A DNA stretch of 64,000 bases from Pseudomonadota bacterium (GTDB lineage Bacteria; Myxococcota_A; Polyangia; Polyangiales; Polyangiaceae): positions 1 through 64,000 of the forward strand of contig JAFAER010000001.1 of NCBI GenBank assembly GCA_023423895.1, given 5' to 3'. Below the pieces are notes generated by a model that was not told the origin of the DNA, did not search any database, and saw only the letters and a program-made list of their open reading frames with translations. Below, in pieces: positions 8,962 to 18,417 of this stretch. Positions within the stretch are counted from its first letter, which is position 1. Each line of letters opens with the position of its first letter. A program made the position numbers and the translations under genes.

Positions 8962-10649
8962 TCCGGCGGGACGGGGAACTCCTCGCAGAAGCCTTCCTCG
9001 CTCGGGCCGATGATCTCGACCACACCTCGCGACCCCTGGGAGAGCAGAACCGTCCGCGGCTTGTCTGCGCAGCTCCCGACGCGATCACCGACCCGGACGG
9101 CCCCCTCCAGCGCGGAACAGCCGCCGCTCTCGTTCGGGACCGTCCAGGCCTGCCCCGACGGGTACACGAGCGAGATCGCATAGCGGCCCATCGGGAGGCA
9201 CCCCCGCCGGACTTCGCGGATGTTCGGCTGCTGCTCGATCGCCTTGGGATCGAAGAGCGGGCGCTCACCGGTCTCGCTCCCGTCGGCGCTCCTTCCGGTG
9301 AGATGCGGCGTCACGAGCACCGCGCCGAGATCGACGCGCTTCGCGTCGAAGCAAAGCGCCGCCGGCCGGACGAGCGCGGTCAGGTGATCGCGCAGCGCAG
9401 CGGTCGACGGTGTGGCCGGCACCGGCCCCGCGATCGTCCTGGCGAGGCTGTCGTCGTAGAGGGTGATGCCCTGGATGACGACGAGCGGCCCCGGCGGTTT
9501 GCCGGTGACGAGCGTCTCTTCCTGCGTGCCCTGGACGACGAGCGATTGTCGGTCCGTCTTCCGCTCGGGATCGTCCGCGAGCTTCACGAGCGCGACCTGC
9601 GGCCACAGCGCTGGGATGTTCGGGTTCTCCGGGATCGAGCCGCCGCGCGCGAACACGAGCAGCCCTCCCTTTCCATTCGGCGGCAGCGCCGGGAGCTGGA
9701 AGCCGAACGGCTGCAGTGGATCGGTGGCGTCGTCGAACTCGCCCCGCGCAACGCCCCACACGAGCTTCAGGCTCTGGAACCCGTCCTGGTACGACGTGAG
9801 CGTCTCGGGCGTCGGGCTCGACGGCGGCGCGAGGACGTGGACGTCCTGGGTCATCGCCAGGATCGGGACGGCGAGTGGGTCGGCCGTCGTGTTCGCGGGC
9901 GACCGCAGCGGCTCGCCGATCTGCTCCGCGCTCGTCTCCTGTTTCGTGAGCGGGTCCACGTGCCGCGGGTGGAAATACGGCCGCGTGAACGGGACCTCGC
10001 GCTGGATGGAGACGGGGATGTTGTCGACGACGTACCCGTTCGGCCCGATCGTGAAGTCCGGGATCTCGTCGGCCGGTGCCGGCTGCCGGATGCCGACGTC
10101 GACGGGACGATAGACGGGCTGATAGGCGAGGTTGCCAGCGTTGCGGCGCGCGTCCTCGACGTCGATGTATCCGCCGACCAGGTCGCCGGCCTCGGGCAGG
10201 TTGCGGAACTTGAACGTCGGCCAGAAGCGGCCGCGGCGGTCGTAGAAGGCGGAGATGACGTACGAGCCGGGCTCGACGGGCGCGACGGCGAACGGCGCCG
10301 ACGCCTCGATGTTCGGCGACTCCGGCGGACAGAACAGCTCGTCGCCGATCGACCGCGGCTGGTTCGCGAACAGAACGTCCCCCGGGACCGCGACGAAGTT
10401 CGCGGCGCTGGTAGCGAGGCCGTTCGGCGGCGGCGGATTTCGGCGATCGAAGACGAGGACCACGGCGTTGCCGACGATGTGGCCCGCGCGCGAGCACGGC
10501 GGCGGTCCCACGTACGTGACGGTGCCGCGAATCACGCCCCGCGGCGGGAACAGTCGCCGATCGTTCCGCTGGTCGTCGATCGGCACGTCGGTGCACGCCG
10601 CCGCCGCGAGCACGAACAGGAGGAGGAGGAAGAGGAGCCGGCGGAACAT
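8946..10649 (-). CDS. Large outer-membrane lipoprotein paired with TonB receptor
   Basis: This 567-residue lipoprotein has a short n-region, a Leu-rich core and the lipobox AAAC, with the Cys at residue 19. I do not recognise a domain. Early and late segments look beta-rich and carboxypeptidase-regulatory-like (RGVIRGTVTYVGPP; PVEPGSYVISAFYD), and there are several Cys in the C-terminal part. It starts 4 bp after the TonB-dependent receptor stop, so the two are surely co-transcribed. A surface lipoprotein next to a receptor commonly captures the receptor's substrate, but the ligand here is unknown. Confidence 0.7.
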   Translation of the reverse strand: MFRRLLFLLLLFVLAAAACTDVPIDDQRNDRRLFPPRGVIRGTVTYVGPPPCSRAGHIVGNAVVLVFDRRNPPPPNGLATSAANFVAVPGDVLFANQPRSIGDELFCPPESPNIEASAPFAVAPVEPGSYVISAFYDRRGRFWPTFKFRNLPEAGDLVGGYIDVEDARRNAGNLAYQPVYRPVDVGIRQPAPADEIPDFTIGPNGYVVDNIPVSIQREVPFTRPYFHPRHVDPLTKQETSAEQIGEPLRSPANTTADPLAVPILAMTQDVHVLAPPSSPTPETLTSYQDGFQSLKLVWGVARGEFDDATDPLQPFGFQLPALPPNGKGGLLVFARGGSIPENPNIPALWPQVALVKLADDPERKTDRQSLVVQGTQEETLVTGKPPGPLVVIQGITLYDDSLARTIAGPVPATPSTAALRDHLTALVRPAALCFDAKRVDLGAVLVTPHLTGRSADGSETGERPLFDPKAIEQQPNIREVRRGCLPMGRYAISLVYPSGQAWTVPNESGGCSALEGAVRVGDRVGSCADKPRTVLLSQGSRGVVEIIGPSEEGFCEEFPVPPECRAP

Positions 10650-10653
10650 GGGA

Positions 10654-13149
10654 TCAGAACCGGTACGAGAACTGCACCATCACGCGGCGCCCGAGGAGCT
10701 GCCCGTAGGGATGCTGCCGGTGCTCGAGGCCGAGGATGTTGAAGCCGACGATACCGACGTCGGCCTGATTCGAGAGGAAACGATAGCCGACGCGCGCGTT
10801 GACGAGCGCGTACTGGGAGAGGCGAAAGCGCTGCTGCTCGATCTGCTGCCGCACGAAGTTCGTGACCTGCTCGGCCCAGAACTGATCGGACACGAAGTGG
10901 AAGTCGACGGACCCGTCGAAGCCCGCTTTCGTACGCAGCTGCACGCCGGCGTTGACCTTGTGCCGGCTCGTGCGCTGGTCGGCGACGATGCGCGAGAGCT
11001 GGTCGGACGTGCAGCCCGAGTTGTCTTGCTGCAAGAGGTTCAGCGTGTAGTTGGCGTAGAGGTCGAGGCCCTCGGTCGGGTACGTCCGGACGCTCGCCTC
11101 GCCGCCGTACACGTTGTAGGCCTGGCACTGGTTCTCCCAGCCGCCGAAGCCGACCGGGAAGAGCCCCGTCGCGATGTCCTGCGTGCCTGCCGTCGGGAAG
11201 TCGGCGACCGTGAGCGGGCGCGTCGATGCGAGCTGGATGAGGCTCGAGACACGGTTGAAGTAGAGCGACGTGTCGACGGTGAAGACGTCGCTCTCCTGGT
11301 TCAGGTACCCGAGCTCCGCGCTGATGATCCGCTCGGCGTTGACGATGAAGCCGGGGTCGTCGCGGCGCACGCCCTCGGAGAACTGGCCGGCGCCCGTCAC
11401 CGGAAGCTGGATCGGGAGCCGGAGATACGACTCGAGGAACGTCGGCTTCCGGAACGCGGTCGCGACGGAGCCGCGGATCGTCGACTGCTTCGTCGGATGC
11501 ACGAGCACCGCGCCGCGCGGCGATTGCTGGAAGCGCTCGAGGTAAGGCACCCAGTCGAGGCGGTAGTCGGCGACGAGCGGGAGCGGCTTCGCGATCTTGA
11601 GCTCGTCGTGGAGGAAGAGCGCGTAGTGATGCTCGAAGCGATCCTGATCGAGGTACGTCCAGACGACGTCCTTGTACCGGTACGCAGCGCCGATACGGAG
11701 GTCGTTGACGAGGTCGTTCGAGACCTCGAGCTTGCCCTTGTAGACCACCTCGCCGTCGACGATGTTCTGCTCGACACGGGCGGGCAGGAGCGACTGGCCG
11801 ACGTAGTTGACGTTGAGGCTCGAATCGCCGCGCAGGCGGTTCCAGAAGATGCGCGCGTCGATGTGGTCGGAGCTCCACGACGTCGTCACGTCCGTCGCTG
11901 CGAACGACGGCAAGACGATGTCCTGGAGCGTGCCGATTCCCAGGATCTCGAGCGAGCCCTGCGCGAGCCCTCCGCCGAAGTTGAGAGTGCCGGCCTTGCC
12001 GAACTGGCGCGAGCCTCGGGCATCGAGGCGAATCGTACGCGAGCTCTCCACCTGATCGCCGACGCCCGTACGCACGTCGGCGCGGCCGTTCGGCACCTCT
12101 CGCGACCAGCGCGGGAGGTAGTCGTATCCGGCGGCCATGCGCCAGCCGAAATCCCCCTCGCGACCGGACGCCCAGAGGCTGCCGTGCGTCGTCGCCTGGC
12201 TGCCATAGGCGCCCGCGAGGCCGCTCCTGCGCTGATCACCCGCCGCAGGCTCTCCCGGCTTCTTCGTGATGATGTTGATGACCCCGTTGAACGCGTCCGC
12301 GCCGTAGAGCGCGGAGCCGGGGCCGCGCACGACCTCGATGCGCTGGATGTCCTCGACACCGATCGAGAGCGTCTGCCAGATCGTGGCACCGAGGATGTCC
12401 GCGTAGACCGAGCGCCCGTCCACGAGAACGAGCGTCTTGTTGGAGAGGCGCTGGTTGAAGCCGCGGATCGACACCTCGGTCTGACCGCCGGTGACCTGCA
12501 TGATGTCGACGCCGGCGAGGCGCCGTAGCAGCTCGGGGATCTTCGTGATGCCGGAGAGCCGGATGTCCTGCTCCGTGATCACCGCCGTCGAGCTCGGCGC
12601 GTCGAGCGGGCTCTGTGCGCCCTTCGACGCGGTGACGATGCTCTCGGCGAACACGTCCTCCGTCCGCGCCGCGCCGATGTCGCCGGCCGGTCCTCCCTGC
12701 GGAGCCTGCGGCGGCGGGGTCACGGGCGGCGGGGCCTGCTCGGGCTGAGCCGGCTTCTCGGGGGTGGGAGTCGGTACCGGCTCGGGCTGTCGCTCGGCGT
12801 CGCGCTTCCTGATACGCGCTTCGAGGCCACGGAGAACCGTGAGCGTCTCCTCCTTGTCCGGCGGATTCGTCTCCAGGTACCGCCTGAAGTTCTCGGCGGC
12901 CTTGTCGAGATTGCCGGCCTCAGCGTGGGCCCGCGCGATGTTGTAGAGGACGTTCGGGTGCGGCAGGATCTCGTAGGCTTTTTCGAGCTCCGCGATCCCG
13001 TCCTCGTATTTGCCCGCGGAGATCGACTCCATGCCCTTCTTGAAGTGGGCACGAGCCTCGGTGCGAGCGTCCGCAAGCGCGGGACGCGCGTGGAACATCG
13101 CGAGCGCGAGGATGACGAGCCCGAAGGCAGCGCGGATGCGCGAGGACAC
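10654..13149 (-). CDS. TonB-dependent receptor with N-terminal TPR domain
   Basis: This 831-residue outer-membrane active transporter has an extra module. After the signal peptide, residues ~28-120 form TPR-like helices (YEDGIAELEKAYEILPHPNVLYNIARAH in pattern). A Pro-rich linker follows (~123-160). The plug domain (~165-290) has TEVSIRGFNQR, LVLVDGRSVY and VVRGPGSALYGADAFNGVI. The barrel ends in an aromatic beta-signal, QFSYRF. The start is a GTG at 13149. Periplasmic TPRs on a receptor are unusual and may contact the energy-transducing or cell-wall machinery; that role is inferred. The downstream lipoprotein and ribF form the same unit. The substrate is not predictable. Confidence 0.9.
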   Translation of the reverse strand: MSSRIRAAFGLVILALAMFHARPALADARTEARAHFKKGMESISAGKYEDGIAELEKAYEILPHPNVLYNIARAHAEAGNLDKAAENFRRYLETNPPDKEETLTVLRGLEARIRKRDAERQPEPVPTPTPEKPAQPEQAPPPVTPPPQAPQGGPAGDIGAARTEDVFAESIVTASKGAQSPLDAPSSTAVITEQDIRLSGITKIPELLRRLAGVDIMQVTGGQTEVSIRGFNQRLSNKTLVLVDGRSVYADILGATIWQTLSIGVEDIQRIEVVRGPGSALYGADAFNGVINIITKKPGEPAAGDQRRSGLAGAYGSQATTHGSLWASGREGDFGWRMAAGYDYLPRWSREVPNGRADVRTGVGDQVESSRTIRLDARGSRQFGKAGTLNFGGGLAQGSLEILGIGTLQDIVLPSFAATDVTTSWSSDHIDARIFWNRLRGDSSLNVNYVGQSLLPARVEQNIVDGEVVYKGKLEVSNDLVNDLRIGAAYRYKDVVWTYLDQDRFEHHYALFLHDELKIAKPLPLVADYRLDWVPYLERFQQSPRGAVLVHPTKQSTIRGSVATAFRKPTFLESYLRLPIQLPVTGAGQFSEGVRRDDPGFIVNAERIISAELGYLNQESDVFTVDTSLYFNRVSSLIQLASTRPLTVADFPTAGTQDIATGLFPVGFGGWENQCQAYNVYGGEASVRTYPTEGLDLYANYTLNLLQQDNSGCTSDQLSRIVADQRTSRHKVNAGVQLRTKAGFDGSVDFHFVSDQFWAEQVTNFVRQQIEQQRFRLSQYALVNARVGYRFLSNQADVGIVGFNILGLEHRQHPYGQLLGRRVMVQFSYRF

Positions 13150-13321
13150 CGGCCGGCAAGGTTAGACGTCCTTGGCTTCGTCGGGGGAGAACAATCCGCG
13201 AGGAAGCGTCTCGTCTGCATCGCAAGATGCTTTCCCCACGTCGAGGAGGAACGGCGGCGGCCCGCGCGGGGGCGCTCTCCGGCCCGATCCGGTCAGGGGT
13301 GCCTACGCGCTCGTCCGCGGC

Positions 13322-14371
13322 TCAGGCCGCGAGGCCCTTGCGCTTCATCATGTCGATGAGCGTCGTCCGCTTGATGCCCAGCATGTCGGCGGCGCGCTGC
13401 TTGTTGTTCTTCGACCGCTCGAGCGCCTGGCGAATCAGCCGGCTCTCCAGCGCATCGACCGCGGCCCGCAGGTCGACGACGCCGTCGCCGGTCGCCGGCG
13501 GCAGCGAGAAACGATCCGACGTGGGCTTCTGCACGCGAGGGACGATCGCGATCGGCGGCGCGCTCGCGGCGGCACGCGCCAGGATCCGCGCCGGCAGACC
13601 GTCGACGTCGATCTCCGACCCACGCGCGAGAAGGACAGCGCGCTCGATCGTGTTCTCGAGGGCTCGCACGTTGCCGGGCCAGTCGTCGGCAACCAGCATC
13701 TCGAGCACGCCGGAGGCGAAGCGTGTCACGTCGAGTCGACCGGTGCGCTCGCGGCAGATCCGCAAGAAGTGCTCCGCAAGCGGCGCGATCTCTTCGCGAC
13801 GGTCGCGCAGCGGCGGCAGGTGCACGTGGACGACGTCGAGGCGGAAGTAGAGGTCCTCGCGGAAGCGACCGGCGCGGACCTCGGCCTCGAGGTCGCGGTT
13901 CGTCGCGGCCACGACGCGCACATCGGCCTTCAGCGGCCTCGTCTCGCCGAGCGGCGTGTACTCGCGCTGCTGGAGCAGGCGCAGGAGCTTGACCTGGGCC
14001 GCGAGGGACAGCTCGCCGACCTCGTCGAGGAAGAGCGTCCCGCCGTCGGCCGCGCCGACCCATCCACGCCGGGCGGCAACCGCGCCCGTGAACGCGCCGC
14101 GCGCATGTCCGAAGAGCTCGCTCTCGACGAGGTTGTCGGCGATCGCGCCGCAGTTCACCGCGATGAACGGCGCGTCCCGGCGCGTGCTCATCTCGTGCAG
14201 GGCACGAACGACGACCTCCTTGCCGGTGCCGCTCTCCCCCGTGACGAGCACCGTGCAGGCGGAGGGCGCAACGCGCTGGAGGACACTCAGTGCTCGCCGC
14301 ATCGCCTCGCTGGTGGCGACGAATGTCGAGCTGGCGAAGGGAGTCTGGACGCTCATCTCGGCGGGATCCAA
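13322..14371 (-). CDS. Sigma-54-dependent activator without receiver domain
   Basis: This 349-residue AAA+ enhancer-binding protein remodels sigma-54 RNA polymerase. Walker A GESGTGKE is at 45-52, the sigma-54 contact loop GAFTGA at 92-97, and Walker B GGTLFLDEVGE at 110-120. A Fis-type helix-turn-helix closes the protein (NNKQRAADMLGIKRTTLIDM). There is only a ~25-residue N-terminal tail, so no receiver or GAF domain controls it in cis. It follows fliS by 37 bp and probably acts as a FlrC/FleQ-like flagellar regulator, which is inferred from position. A start at Met6 is also possible. Confidence 0.88.
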   Translation of the reverse strand: MDPAEMSVQTPFASSTFVATSEAMRRALSVLQRVAPSACTVLVTGESGTGKEVVVRALHEMSTRRDAPFIAVNCGAIADNLVESELFGHARGAFTGAVAARRGWVGAADGGTLFLDEVGELSLAAQVKLLRLLQQREYTPLGETRPLKADVRVVAATNRDLEAEVRAGRFREDLYFRLDVVHVHLPPLRDRREEIAPLAEHFLRICRERTGRLDVTRFASGVLEMLVADDWPGNVRALENTIERAVLLARGSEIDVDGLPARILARAAASAPPIAIVPRVQKPTSDRFSLPPATGDGVVDLRAAVDALESRLIRQALERSKNNKQRAADMLGIKRTTLIDMMKRKGLAA

Positions 14372-14408
14372 CGGCTCGCTCCCGCGACAATGAAGTCCAT
14401 CCGCGGGA

Positions 14409-14804
14409 TCAGCGGCGAGAAGACACCGCCGCCCACGCCTCGCGGAGCGGGGTCAGAGAAGAGACGACATCCGCGAGCGCGGCGGGGTCACGGTTGAGGT
14501 TCGCCTCGAGAAGGCGGCGCTTGCAGAAGCCGTAGAGCGCGAGCAGGTTCTCCGCGAGCTCGGGTGCATGGGTCGGATCGAGCGTCGCCGCGAGCTCGTC
14601 GACGATCGCGAGCGCCCGCCCGATGCGATCCCCCGCTCGAGCGCGGTCGTCGCGGCCCATGGCCTCGCTGGCTTCCCCGACGAACCGGATCGCGCCGTCA
14701 TAGAGCATGACGACCAGCTGCGCAGGCGATGCGGTATTGAGCTGGACGCCCCGGTAGCGCGAGGCGACGGCAGCAGGCGAGAGGAACGTGGGGAGGGTGC
14801 TCAT
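14409..14804 (-). CDS. fliS: Flagellin export chaperone FliS
   Basis: This small helical protein (131 aa) binds the flagellin C terminus in the cytoplasm and prevents its premature polymerisation. The diagnostic start YRGVQLNTASPAQLVVMLYDGAIRF is recognisable, followed by four helices. It lies downstream of fliC and fliD on the same strand, the normal order. About 70 bp separate it from fliD. Confidence 0.9.
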   Translation of the reverse strand: MSTLPTFLSPAAVASRYRGVQLNTASPAQLVVMLYDGAIRFVGEASEAMGRDDRARAGDRIGRALAIVDELAATLDPTHAPELAENLLALYGFCKRRLLEANLNRDPAALADVVSSLTPLREAWAAVSSRR

Positions 14805-14875
14805 TCGCTATCGGGCTCGAAAAATGGGGACGATGGTTCGTTCGAGAGCTTGGCGGCGAGCGGCTCTGGGCAGCG

Positions 14876-16216
14876 TCATTCGGACGAGCTGTTGAGGCCA
14901 GAGAGTGCGCTCGCCATCGATTGGTAGCGGCTCATCGCGATGTCGAGGTTGGAGAACTGCTTCCGAAGCTGCGCTTCGTACTGCTTGATCTGCGCTTCCT
15001 TCTTCGTGCGCGACTCCACGAGGCGCTTGCTCTGTGCGGCAAGGCCGTCGATGCGGTTCTTCACGGCGCCGCTGTCGCCGGTGATGAGATTGTCGATCGT
15101 CGTTCCGAGCGTCTTCATCACGCCCGTCGCCCCGGTCGCGCTGTCGGTCACGAACAGGCGGCGCACGGCATCGGGGTCCTTCTCGAGCGCTGCATCGAGC
15201 TTCGCTCCGTCGAACGACAGCGCGCCATCGCGTGACAGCGTGAGGCCGACGCTCGCGAGCGAGCGGTGGGTCCCGGCCGAGCCCGGAACGATGCCGGAGA
15301 CGAGCGAAGAGATGGAGTCGAGCGCGCGCCGGATGCCGCGATCGGCGGCGAGCACCGGATTCTGGGCCTTCATCGTGCCGTAGCCGGAGACGAGGTGGCC
15401 CGTGTTGACGACGTCGTTGTAGGCGTTCACGAACGCGCTGATTTTCGACTTGAGCGCGGTCGTGTCTCCCGCTACCCGCACGGTGGCCGGAGTGGTCGTG
15501 GCCTTCGTCAGCGCGAGCGTCACTCCGGGGATCGCATCGGCGACCGAGTTCGTCGGCCGCGTCACGGCGAGCCCGTCGATCGTGAGCTTCGCGTCCTGCG
15601 CGGTCTCGTAGGTGTTCTCCGGTGTGGAGAGCCCGAGCGCGAGGCCGCCCATCTCGGCGAACTCGATCTCGTTCGCGGCGCCCGTATCGAGCCCCTGGAT
15701 CGCGAGTCGGTACGAGCCACCGGCGTTGATCACGCTGGCGGTCACACGCGCGCCGCTCTGCGAGATCTTCGTGGCGATGTCGGAGAGCGAGTCGCCCGGG
15801 AGCACGGAGACGTTCACGGCTGCACCGGACCCGACCTTGATCGAGAGGTCTCCGGCTTCGCCGAGCGCGGCAGTCGCAGAGGCTCGAGCATCGCTGCGCG
15901 TCTTCTGCGCCTGCGCGAGCTGCGTGACGTGGACGGAGAACGACGAGAGGACAGCAGAGCCGGTCACCGTGGGAACGATGCCGGCGTCGCTGGATGTCGC
16001 CGCCATCGACGAGAAGCCGCTCGTCGTGGAGAGGGCGGTCGCAGCGTTCTTGAGGATGCTCAGCTTCGAGGAGAAGGCCGACATCGTCGAGCTCGCGGAG
16101 TCGACCTGCGCTCTCTTGGTATCGATGTCTCGTAGCGGCGCGTTCGCGATGTCGACGAGCTGCGAGATGACGTTCCCGGAGTCGAAACCACCAAGACCTG
16201 TGAGCTGAATCGGCAT
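14876..16216 (-). CDS. fliD: Flagellar hook-associated protein 2 (filament cap) FliD
   Basis: This 446-residue cap protein sits at the filament tip and folds incoming flagellin. The N-terminal FliD motif (GLGGFDSGNVISQLVDI) and Ala/Ser/Thr-rich middle are typical. The C-terminal domain contains GDSGAVKNRIDGL and a final coiled coil (QIKQYEAQLRKQFSNLD) used for pentamer formation. The length is normal. It lies about 100 bp downstream of fliC, beyond a strong hairpin, so its expression is probably reduced relative to flagellin. Confidence 0.92.
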   Translation of the reverse strand: MPIQLTGLGGFDSGNVISQLVDIANAPLRDIDTKRAQVDSASSTMSAFSSKLSILKNAATALSTTSGFSSMAATSSDAGIVPTVTGSAVLSSFSVHVTQLAQAQKTRSDARASATAALGEAGDLSIKVGSGAAVNVSVLPGDSLSDIATKISQSGARVTASVINAGGSYRLAIQGLDTGAANEIEFAEMGGLALGLSTPENTYETAQDAKLTIDGLAVTRPTNSVADAIPGVTLALTKATTTPATVRVAGDTTALKSKISAFVNAYNDVVNTGHLVSGYGTMKAQNPVLAADRGIRRALDSISSLVSGIVPGSAGTHRSLASVGLTLSRDGALSFDGAKLDAALEKDPDAVRRLFVTDSATGATGVMKTLGTTIDNLITGDSGAVKNRIDGLAAQSKRLVESRTKKEAQIKQYEAQLRKQFSNLDIAMSRYQSMASALSGLNSSSE

Positions 16217-16272
16217 CTGTTCGACTTCCGTTCGTTACGAGTGGAGGGTCGGGGTGAAGTGGACAGCGTCGT

Positions 16273-16297
16273 CCCCCGGCACCCTCCGCGCCGGGGG
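16273..16297 (-). terminator. Hairpin between fliC and fliD
   Basis: A perfect 8-bp stem (CCCCCGGC/GCCGGGGG) with a 9-nt loop begins about 17 nt after the fliC stop. No U-tract follows on the minus strand. It probably acts as a partial terminator or as a 3' stabilising structure for flagellin mRNA. Confidence 0.5.
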
Positions 16298-16313
16298 AGC
16301 GACTTTGCCGGAA

Positions 16314-17141
16314 TCAGCCGCGGAGGAGGCTGAGGGCGAGCTGCGGGGTCTGGTTCGCCTGCGAGAGGATCGCGGCGCCCGCTTGCGAGAGAACCTGGTT
16401 CTTCGAGAGCGTCGCGGTCTCGGACGCGACGTCCGTGTCCTGGATGCGGCTCAGCGAAGCGGCCGTGTTCGTCTGCATCGACTGGAGGCTGGAGACCGTC
16501 GCCGTGAAGCGGTTCATGCTTGCACCGAAGCTGGCGCGGACACCGCTGAGCTTCTGGATGGCGCTGTCGAGCTTCGTGATCGCCGTCTGCGCGTTGGCGA
16601 AGCTGGTCGCGCTCGTGCCGGTCACCGCGAGCTCCGTCGAGTCGGCGCCGCCGAAGCTGACCGAGATCTGGTCCGTCGACTGGGTGCCGATACCGACCTG
16701 GAAGGTGCGGTCCGCAGCGGCGCCCGAGAGGAGGTTGATGCCGTTGAACTGCACCGAGCCGGCGACGCGATCGATCTCGGCGAGGTTCTGCTGGAACTCT
16801 GCGTCGATGTTCGAGTAGTCGTTCGAGCTGAGCGAGCCGTTGGACGCCTGGACCGCCAGCTCGCGCATACGCGTCAGGAGGCCGTGGATCTGCTCAGCGC
16901 CGCCGTCGGCCGTCTGCAGCATGCTGATGCCGTCGTTCGTGTTGCGCTCGGCGACCGCGTAGGAGCGGATCTGCGCGTTCATCGACTTGCTGATGCCGAG
17001 GCCCGCAGCGTCATCCGCCGAGCTGTTGATGCGCATGCCGCTCGCGAGGCGAGCGAAGGACGTCTTGAGCGCGTCCTGCGTCTTCGACAGCTGGTTGTGC
17101 GCGTTCATCGAGGTGACGTTGGTGTTGACGCTGAGTGCCAT
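16314..17141 (-). CDS. fliC: Flagellin
   Basis: This 275-residue filament subunit is exported by the flagellar type III system. The conserved D0/D1 N terminus (MALSVNTNVTSMNAHNQL, GMRINSSADDAAGLGIS) and the C terminus (SRIQDTDVASETATLSKNQ to ALSLLRG) are intact, with only a short variable core. ATG 17141 follows an AGGAGC; the longer open frame upstream (to 17444) overlaps the next gene and is Arg-rich. Upstream at 17238-17264 a TCAAG-N14-CCGTT arrangement loosely resembles a sigma-28 promoter inside an imperfect 23-bp palindrome, which is tentative. FliS, FliD and FliA, the expected partners, are nearby. Confidence 0.96.
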   Translation of the reverse strand: MALSVNTNVTSMNAHNQLSKTQDALKTSFARLASGMRINSSADDAAGLGISKSMNAQIRSYAVAERNTNDGISMLQTADGGAEQIHGLLTRMRELAVQASNGSLSSNDYSNIDAEFQQNLAEIDRVAGSVQFNGINLLSGAAADRTFQVGIGTQSTDQISVSFGGADSTELAVTGTSATSFANAQTAITKLDSAIQKLSGVRASFGASMNRFTATVSSLQSMQTNTAASLSRIQDTDVASETATLSKNQVLSQAGAAILSQANQTPQLALSLLRG

Positions 17142-17283
17142 GATCAATGCTCCTGAAACGTTGGTGGAGGGAACCCGTGTTGGGGATGGGACCGGCTGCC
17201 TTCTTTGCTTCCGGCTGCCTCGTCCCTTCACTCTCTCGGAACGGTTGCCCGGGCGGTTCCTTGAGGGGAATTTTGAAGCCCGC

Positions 17284-18417
17284 TCACGCGGCCTTCTGCT
17301 TCTCCTCGAGGTAAGCCTGGCGAACCTCGTCGACGCGAACCTCGCCACCGACGCGCGCGGCTGCTTCGGCCGTGACGAAATCGCCTGCAACGATGCAGTG
17401 GGCGACGTGGACCGCCGCCGAGAGAGGTGAAGGATCGCGGCCAAGGTCGTGGTGACCGAGAACGGCGTCGACGATCACGGCGGGGACACCCCAGAGGCCG
17501 AGGACGTAGCCACCCACATCGGCGTGACTCGAGCCGAGGAGCTGCTTCTCCGCCACGTGAATGGGAATGAGCCCCTCGGCGGCCTCGACTCGCACGGCCG
17601 CGACCTCGTCCGGGGCGCCCTGCTCGAGCACGAGCGCTCCGACGTCACACAGGAGCGCCGCCGTGAACGCGGTCCGCTGCTCATCGGGCCCGACCAGCAT
17701 CGTCGCGACCGAAGCCGCGTCGAGCGCGTCGCGCTGGATTTGCTGCACGCGCTTCCCCGAAAGCCCGCACGAAGCGCGCTCGGAGAGGAGCATCGCCCGC
17801 AACAGGTCGAGGCCGAGGCGCCCCGTCGCCGTCCGCACGTCACGCACGGTCTGGCCGCGCGAGAACATCGCCGAGTTCACGACGCGAAGGATCTTCGCGC
17901 AGAGCCCCGGGTCCTGGGCGACGAGGTCGGCGGCATCACGCACGCTCGCGCCTTGCGAGTCGATCATCGCGAGCAGCCGCTCGTGGACCTTCGGCATGGC
18001 AGGCAATCGGTGCACTGCCGCCGCCAGCTCGCGCACGCGCGCGTTGGGAGTGAGCGCGCTCAGGTAGAACGCGTTCTCCACCACCTCGGTGAGGACCTTC
18101 GGGCTGCACGGCTTGCTGAGGAACTGATGGGCGCTGCCCATCGCTCGAAGCGCGTGCTCCTGGTCGGTGTGCCCTGAGAGCACGATGCGCGTGATCGAAG
18201 GCCAGCGCTCGTTCACCTTCGCGAGCAACGTGCCGCCGTCCATTCCGGGCATCCGGATGTCGGTCACGATGACGTCGAAGCTGGACTTCTCGAGCATCTC
18301 GAGCGCCTTCTCGCCGCTCGAGGCAGTGAGGACCTCCCAGGATCCGGCAGCATCCGAGAGCATGCGCTGGATGGCCTCGAGCACGCGGGGCTCGTCGTCT
18401 ACGAACAGGACTCTCAT
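17284..18417 (-). CDS. Response regulator with HDOD output domain
   Basis: In this 377-residue protein, the receiver (1-120) has the acidic pair D7/D8, phospho-acceptor D53 in VTDIRMPGMDGG and Lys in LSKPCSP. An HDOD domain (~135-330) follows (LPAMPKVHERLL, AQDPGLCAKILRVVNSAMF, LLCDVGALVLEQG). HDOD domains are HD-like signalling modules that often lack phosphohydrolase residues. The gene overlaps the histidine kinase by 4 bp (ATGA), so the two are a cognate pair, placed directly upstream of fliC. A role in motility or cell-cycle control is inferred. A paralogue with a mutated receiver is at 61189. Confidence 0.9.
   Translation of the reverse strand: MRVLFVDDEPRVLEAIQRMLSDAAGSWEVLTASSGEKALEMLEKSSFDVIVTDIRMPGMDGGTLLAKVNERWPSITRIVLSGHTDQEHALRAMGSAHQFLSKPCSPKVLTEVVENAFYLSALTPNARVRELAAAVHRLPAMPKVHERLLAMIDSQGASVRDAADLVAQDPGLCAKILRVVNSAMFSRGQTVRDVRTATGRLGLDLLRAMLLSERASCGLSGKRVQQIQRDALDAASVATMLVGPDEQRTAFTAALLCDVGALVLEQGAPDEVAAVRVEAAEGLIPIHVAEKQLLGSSHADVGGYVLGLWGVPAVIVDAVLGHHDLGRDPSPLSAAVHVAHCIVAGDFVTAEAAARVGGEVRVDEVRQAYLEEKQKAA

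Noticed and set aside
17142..17444. About 100-residue extension upstream of flagellin
   Set aside because: Flagellins start at the MALSVNTN motif, which has its own ribosome site; the extension overlaps the HDOD gene.
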